DNA from: JAIVGZ01 sp964552205
GTDB lineage: Bacteria > Pseudomonadota > Gammaproteobacteria > Natronospirales > JAIVGZ01
Direction: 5' to 3'
Assembly (NCBI GenBank): GCA_964552205.1
Contig: CAZKFT010000008.1
Location: forward strand, 7,909-71,908
DNA length: 64,000 nt
Below the pieces are notes generated by a model, which saw nothing but the letters and a program-made list of their open reading frames with translations, searched no databases and was not told the DNA's origin. Within the stretch, counting starts at the first letter, position 1; every line of letters begins with the position of its first letter. Positions 60,178 to 64,000 of this stretch are shown here, piece by piece. Both the position numbers and the translations under genes were made by a program.

Positions 60178-63100
60178 TCAAGTGCCGGGATTGCGCACCT
60201 GCAGCCGTTGCAGCAGACCAGCTACAAACTCAATCCGGTCCGTGGGCGTGGGAAGTTGGGTGTCACAGCGCAGCGTCTGTTGCCCATCGAAGCGGTATTC
60301 GCGCGGGAGTTCCTGGACAAGGTGAATCAAGGTGAGTGGGTCGACCGAGGGGCGCGCACTGAAGAGTACGCGGCACCCCGAAGGGCCGGCCTCGAGTCTC
60401 CGAATCCCGAGCTCGGCTGCAGCAATCCGGAACTCTCCTAGACGGAACAAGTGTTTGGCCGGCTGCGGGAGTAGCCCGAACCGGTCGATCAGTTCGACCT
60501 GTAGCTGGTACAGGCCTTCTCCAGTCCGCGCGGAGGCGATCCGCTTGTACAGGATAAGTCGGGTATGCACGTCATCAATGTAGTCTTCAGGTAGCAGAGC
60601 CGGCAGTCGCAGGTCGATCTCAGTGGAGTCTGCGTCGTCGGCATCGATGTCCGGGATTTCTCCTTTACGGAGTGCCACCACTGCTCGGCTCAACAACTCG
60701 TTGTAAAGAGTGAACCCTATTTCCTCAATCTGGCCACTCTGTTCATCTCCGAGCAGTTCGCCAGCGCCCCGGATTTCGAGGTCATGCGTCGCCAGAGTGA
60801 AACCGGCACCCAGATCCTCGAGGGACTCTATCGCTTCGAGACGCTTAATGGCGTCGGCGGTCATCGCCTGCTGATCTGGTGTCAGCAGATAGGCATAGGC
60901 CCGGTGATGCGATCGCCCCACGCGACCGCGGAGTTGGTGCAACTGCGCAAGTCCGAGCTTGTCAGCGCGATTCACGATGATGGTGTTTGCGCTGGGCACG
61001 TCAATGCCGGACTCGATGATAGTCGTGCACACCAGCAGGTTGAAGCGCCGATGATAGAAGTCGACCATGACCTGTTCCAGGTCGCGTTCCCTCATCTGTC
61101 CGTGAGCGACTCGAACACTTGCTTCCGGTACCAGATCGCGTACACGCTTTGCCATCCGCTCGATGGAATCCACCTCGTTGTGCAAGAAGTAGACTTGTCC
61201 GCCGCGGCGTATCTCCCGCATGCATGCTTCCCTGAGGAGCGCGTCGTTCCACCCGCTGACAAAGGTCTTTATCGCCAAGCGTCCCTCTGGAGGCGTTGCG
61301 ATGATTGACAGGTCGCGGAGTCCTGCCAATGTCATGTTGAGCGTGCGTGGGATCGGTGTGGCGGTCAGGGTCAACAGATCAACTTCTGCTCGCAGCTTCT
61401 TGAGTTGCTCCTTGTGCCGTACCCCGAACCGGTGTTCTTCATCCACGATGACGAGGCCCAGACGGGCAAGCTTCACCTTGGGCGAGAGCAGTGCATGTGT
61501 TCCTATCAGGATGTCCACCTTGCCGGCTGCGGCATCCACCAGTGTCTTGGCCTGTTGCTTGCTGCTACGTAATCTCGACAGCAGCTCAATCCGCACGGGC
61601 CAATCAGCGAAGCGGTCGCTGAAAGTCTGCCAGTGTTGCTGTGCCAGCAGCGTGGTTGGGACAAGGACGACAACCTGCTTTCCGCCCTGGACGGCGATGA
61701 ACGCCGCTCGTAGCGCAACCTCTGTCTTTCCAAATCCGACATCACCGCAAACCACCCGATCCATGGGTTGGCTGGCAGCGAGGTCCGAGACGACAGCGTC
61801 TATGGCCTGTTGCTGGTCCTGCGTTGCCTCAAAGGGGAACCCAGCAGCGAACGCTTCGTATTCATGCATGTCGATACGGAAGGAGTGGCCCTGCCTGGCA
61901 GCGCGGCGCGCCTGCACCTCCAGGAGTTCAGCAGCGACATCCCGCAGTTTCTCAGCGGCTTTGCGTCTGGCCTTGTGCCACTGGTCGCTGCCAAGTCTGT
62001 GGAGCGGAGCATGCTCGGGTGCAGCGCCGGTGTAGCGGGTGACTCGATGCAGAGAGGCAACCGGCACATATAGTTTGTCCCCTCCCGCGTAGGCTAGGGT
62101 CAGGAACTCATTGGTCAAACCGTCTACTAAAAGTGTCTGAAGCCCGATGTATCGCCCTACACCATGCTCCGCGTGGACCACGGGCGAACCCTCCCTGAGG
62201 TCGGTGAGGTCCCTGATGATGGCATCCGGGTCGCGAACCGCTTTCCTGCGTCGCTCCTGCCGCACACGTTCGCCGTACAACTGTGCTTCGGCGATGAGGG
62301 AGATTGGCGGCTCCGTGGACAGGAGCCCATCCTCCAACGGCGCCACGGTGATGGCGAGCCGCGCTGTTCCTTCGGCAAAGTCTTCCCACCGGTCGATGAC
62401 TTCCGGGCGGAGCCCGTGTGACATCAATTGCTCTAGCAGCATTTCTCGGCGACCCGGTGACTCGGCAGCAATCAGTACCCGGCCATCGAAGTTCTCGATA
62501 TGGCTACGCAATGCTGCCGTTGGTTCTTCTGCCCTTGGGTCGATGATCAGGCGAGGTGCCGATGAGGTCCCGAAATCGACCCCACCGCTTGTCAACTCGA
62601 AGGACTGAAGCTTGACCGCGGTTCGGGCCGACTTCTTCTGTGCGAATTCCTCAATTGTAAGCAGGAGCTGATCGGGTGGCAGCAAGGGTCGTTGCAGGTC
62701 ATGTCCCAGTTGGTCGAACCGCTCTCGGCTTTCGTTCCAGGCATCGCCATAGGCTTCTGCTGTACCCATCAGTTCGACGAGAGTAGATCCCTGGGGCAGG
62801 TAGTCCATTACCGATGCCATCTCGTCGAAGAACAATGGCTGCCAGTATTCGATTCCACCTGGACAGTTTCCTGCCGAGACCTCGCGGTAAATCTGGGCAC
62901 ATTGCGGGTCGCCTTCGAAAGTCTGCCGCCATCGCTGCCGGAAGTCGCGGATGGCATCTTCGTCATACGGGAATTCCTTGGCTGGAAGAATATCTACACG
63001 TTCGATGGTGCCACTGGACAACTGAGTGTCCTGGTCGAACGTTCGCAACGATTCAATCTCGTCATCAAACAGGTCAATACGGAAGGGTGCAGCGGATCCC

Positions 63101-63639
63101 ATGGGAAATATGTCAAACAGTGCACCGCGGACCGCAAACTCTCCATGCTCAGATACCTGCGAGACGCAGGTGTAGCCAGCCGCCTCCAGCCGCGCGCGCA
63201 TGTCGGTCGGGTCGAATCGATCTCCCTTGCGAAGTAACAGGGTATGTGAGTCAAGAAACGCCGGCGGGACCACCCGCTGCAACAAGGTTGGGGCAGCAAT
63301 CAGAACAACAGCGCGCTTGAGACCACGCAGTGCAGCCAAGGTCCGCAAGCGCTCCGAGGTGATGTCCTGGTGCGGAGAGAACGCGTCATACGCGAGTGTT
63401 TCCCAATCCGGAAAACGCAGGACGGGAACCGATTCATTCAGGAAGAACTCAAGCTCAGCAGAAAGGCGCTCAAGTTCTGCGGCACCCCGGGCCACGACCA
63501 CAAGGGGCGCAACGGCCGTGCGGGCTGCGTTGGCGATTGCCAGTGGTGCTGCGGCCCCGTACAAGCGGCCCCACTCCACACTCGTTCCGGACTCACTCGG
63601 CAGTGGTGGTCGCAGGAGCGGAGAATTTGTATAGGTCAC
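60178..63639 (-). CDS. mfd: transcription-repair coupling factor Mfd
   Basis: 1153 residues, near the usual 1150. GTG start 8 nt after the aguB stop; no in-frame ATG precedes conserved sequence. The N-terminal UvrB-like region ('DWETLAYDAFSPHQDI'), CarD-like RNA polymerase-interacting domain (about 475-545), Walker A 'CGDVGFGKTEVALRA', DEEH box in 'IVDEEHRFGV', motif VI region 'QLRGRVGRSHHRAYAYLL', and the C-terminal TRCF domain are in order. Removes stalled RNA polymerase and recruits UvrA. Confidence 0.97.
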   Translation of the reverse strand: MTYTNSPLLRPPLPSESGTSVEWGRLYGAAAPLAIANAARTAVAPLVVVARGAAELERLSAELEFFLNESVPVLRFPDWETLAYDAFSPHQDITSERLRTLAALRGLKRAVVLIAAPTLLQRVVPPAFLDSHTLLLRKGDRFDPTDMRARLEAAGYTCVSQVSEHGEFAVRGALFDIFPMGSAAPFRIDLFDDEIESLRTFDQDTQLSSGTIERVDILPAKEFPYDEDAIRDFRQRWRQTFEGDPQCAQIYREVSAGNCPGGIEYWQPLFFDEMASVMDYLPQGSTLVELMGTAEAYGDAWNESRERFDQLGHDLQRPLLPPDQLLLTIEEFAQKKSARTAVKLQSFELTSGGVDFGTSSAPRLIIDPRAEEPTAALRSHIENFDGRVLIAAESPGRREMLLEQLMSHGLRPEVIDRWEDFAEGTARLAITVAPLEDGLLSTEPPISLIAEAQLYGERVRQERRRKAVRDPDAIIRDLTDLREGSPVVHAEHGVGRYIGLQTLLVDGLTNEFLTLAYAGGDKLYVPVASLHRVTRYTGAAPEHAPLHRLGSDQWHKARRKAAEKLRDVAAELLEVQARRAARQGHSFRIDMHEYEAFAAGFPFEATQDQQQAIDAVVSDLAASQPMDRVVCGDVGFGKTEVALRAAFIAVQGGKQVVVLVPTTLLAQQHWQTFSDRFADWPVRIELLSRLRSSKQQAKTLVDAAAGKVDILIGTHALLSPKVKLARLGLVIVDEEHRFGVRHKEQLKKLRAEVDLLTLTATPIPRTLNMTLAGLRDLSIIATPPEGRLAIKTFVSGWNDALLREACMREIRRGGQVYFLHNEVDSIERMAKRVRDLVPEASVRVAHGQMRERDLEQVMVDFYHRRFNLLVCTTIIESGIDVPSANTIIVNRADKLGLAQLHQLRGRVGRSHHRAYAYLLTPDQQAMTADAIKRLEAIESLEDLGAGFTLATHDLEIRGAGELLGDEQSGQIEEIGFTLYNELLSRAVVALRKGEIPDIDADDADSTEIDLRLPALLPEDYIDDVHTRLILYKRIASARTGEGLYQLQVELIDRFGLLPQPAKHLFRLGEFRIAAAELGIRRLEAGPSGCRVLFSARPSVDPLTLIHLVQELPREYRFDGQQTLRCDTQLPTPTDRIEFVAGLLQRLQVRNPGT

Positions 63640-63647
63640 TACTGGCG

Positions 63648-64000
63648 TCAGTCGCGGTACCGGAGCACCAGATCTTCGTAAGCGTCGATACGCCGGTCAC
63701 GCAGGAACGGCCAGATGCGTCGGACCTTCTCCGACCTGGCGAGATCGATATCAGCCACCAGAACCTCAGGACCTTCCCCGCATCGTGCGATGAATTCACC
63801 TTGCGGGCCTGTCACAAAGCTTGAACCCCAGAACTGGATCCCACCGGTAACGCCACTAGGGTCGGGCTCATGGCCCACGCGGTTGCAGGCGAGCACCGGC
63901 AGCCCATTGGCGACGGCGTGGCCACGTTGGATTGTGATCCAAGCTTCCCGTTGCCTCTGTTGCTCTTCCTCCGCATCACTGGGCACCCATCCAATAGCTG
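63648..64000 (-). CDS. aguB: N-carbamoylputrescine amidase, C-terminal part, cut by the window edge
   Basis: The frame stays open to base 64000; the residues before 63986 read A-I-G-W, followed by 'VPSDAEEEQQRQREAWITIQ', then 'RGHAVANGLPVLACNRVG' and 'WGSSFVTGPQGEF'. These are the C-terminal third of AguB of the nitrilase superfamily; the catalytic Cys-Glu-Lys set lies beyond the window. AguB cleaves N-carbamoylputrescine to putrescine in the agmatine deiminase pathway; aguA is expected nearby outside the window. First gene ahead of mfd on this strand. Confidence 0.92.
   Translation of the reverse strand, partial: AIGWVPSDAEEEQQRQREAWITIQRGHAVANGLPVLACNRVGHEPDPSGVTGGIQFWGSSFVTGPQGEFIARCGEGPEVLVADIDLARSEKVRRIWPFLRDRRIDAYEDLVLRYRD

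Overview
The window looks like a chromosomal core segment of a free-living, aerobic gammaproteobacterium with moderately high GC. The gene orders rpoE-rseABC-mucD-lepA-lepB-rnc-era-recO-pdxJ-acpS, sdhCDAB-sdhE-ygfX beside nadB, and nagZ-hpt-mtnP facing csiV-mfd are the gammaproteobacterial arrangements seen in Pseudomonas and Xanthomonas-type genomes. A SDHAF4-like assembly protein, a lexA-imuA-imuB-dnaE2 cassette and a REP-like intergenic repeat point towards the Xanthomonadales/Chromatiales side. Genus-level placement cannot be made by reading alone. I see no rRNA, tRNA, CRISPR array, phage or insertion sequence.

Layout. 1-7.5 kb: the C-terminus of a QEGLA-motif (DUF1704) protein overlapping sppA; on the minus strand kbl-tdh (threonine to glycine), a BepA-like M48 protease lipoprotein and a small membrane protein; then a chalcone-isomerase-like exported protein and a NUDIX hydrolase. 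7.5-8.0 kb: a gene-free, repeat-rich stretch ending in an extended -10 promoter for icd. 8-19.7 kb: icd, bifunctional putA, a coiled-coil protein, a Cys/Met-type PLP enzyme overlapping an M20 deacylase, a VOC protein, a beta-carbonic anhydrase, a YadGH-type ABC exporter, a GNAT and sdaA. 19.7-27.7 kb: a CHASE-PAS-GGDEF-EAL protein, then the SOS mutagenesis operon lexA-imuA-imuB-dnaE2 behind a good LexA box. 27.8-31 kb: an OprO/P-like porin, a GT4 glycosyltransferase and a PAP2 phosphatase, which together suggest a phosphate-starvation/lipid-remodelling group. 31-38 kb: ygfZ (minus), SDHAF4-like-sdhCDAB-sdhE-ygfX (plus), nadB (minus).

38-48.5 kb is one uninterrupted 14-gene string from rpoE (sigmaE) through its envelope-stress regulators and periplasmic protease to lepA, lepB, rnc, era, recO, pdxJ and acpS; all junctions overlap or are under 20 nt. 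48.5-54.4 kb (minus) holds the most unusual locus: a TonB-dependent receptor, an orphan ABC-type substrate-binding protein, a BarA-like hybrid histidine kinase and a small anchored two-cysteine protein, all tightly coupled, with no ABC permease or ATPase. It looks like an outer-membrane-to-kinase sensing cascade. 54.5-59.3 kb (plus) carries a PolB-type exonuclease, rlmD, a signal-peptide-less YkuD enzyme, nagZ, hpt and methylthioinosine phosphorylase. csiV, mfd and the end of aguB close the window on the minus strand.

Most of the content is ordinary core metabolism and maintenance. The items most worth a second look are the receptor-binding protein-kinase operon, the ImuB with a shortened polymerase domain, the terminator hairpin at the start of the glycosyltransferase, the repeat-rich gap before icd, and several -10 hexamers placed so close to start codons that leaderless transcripts are implied.
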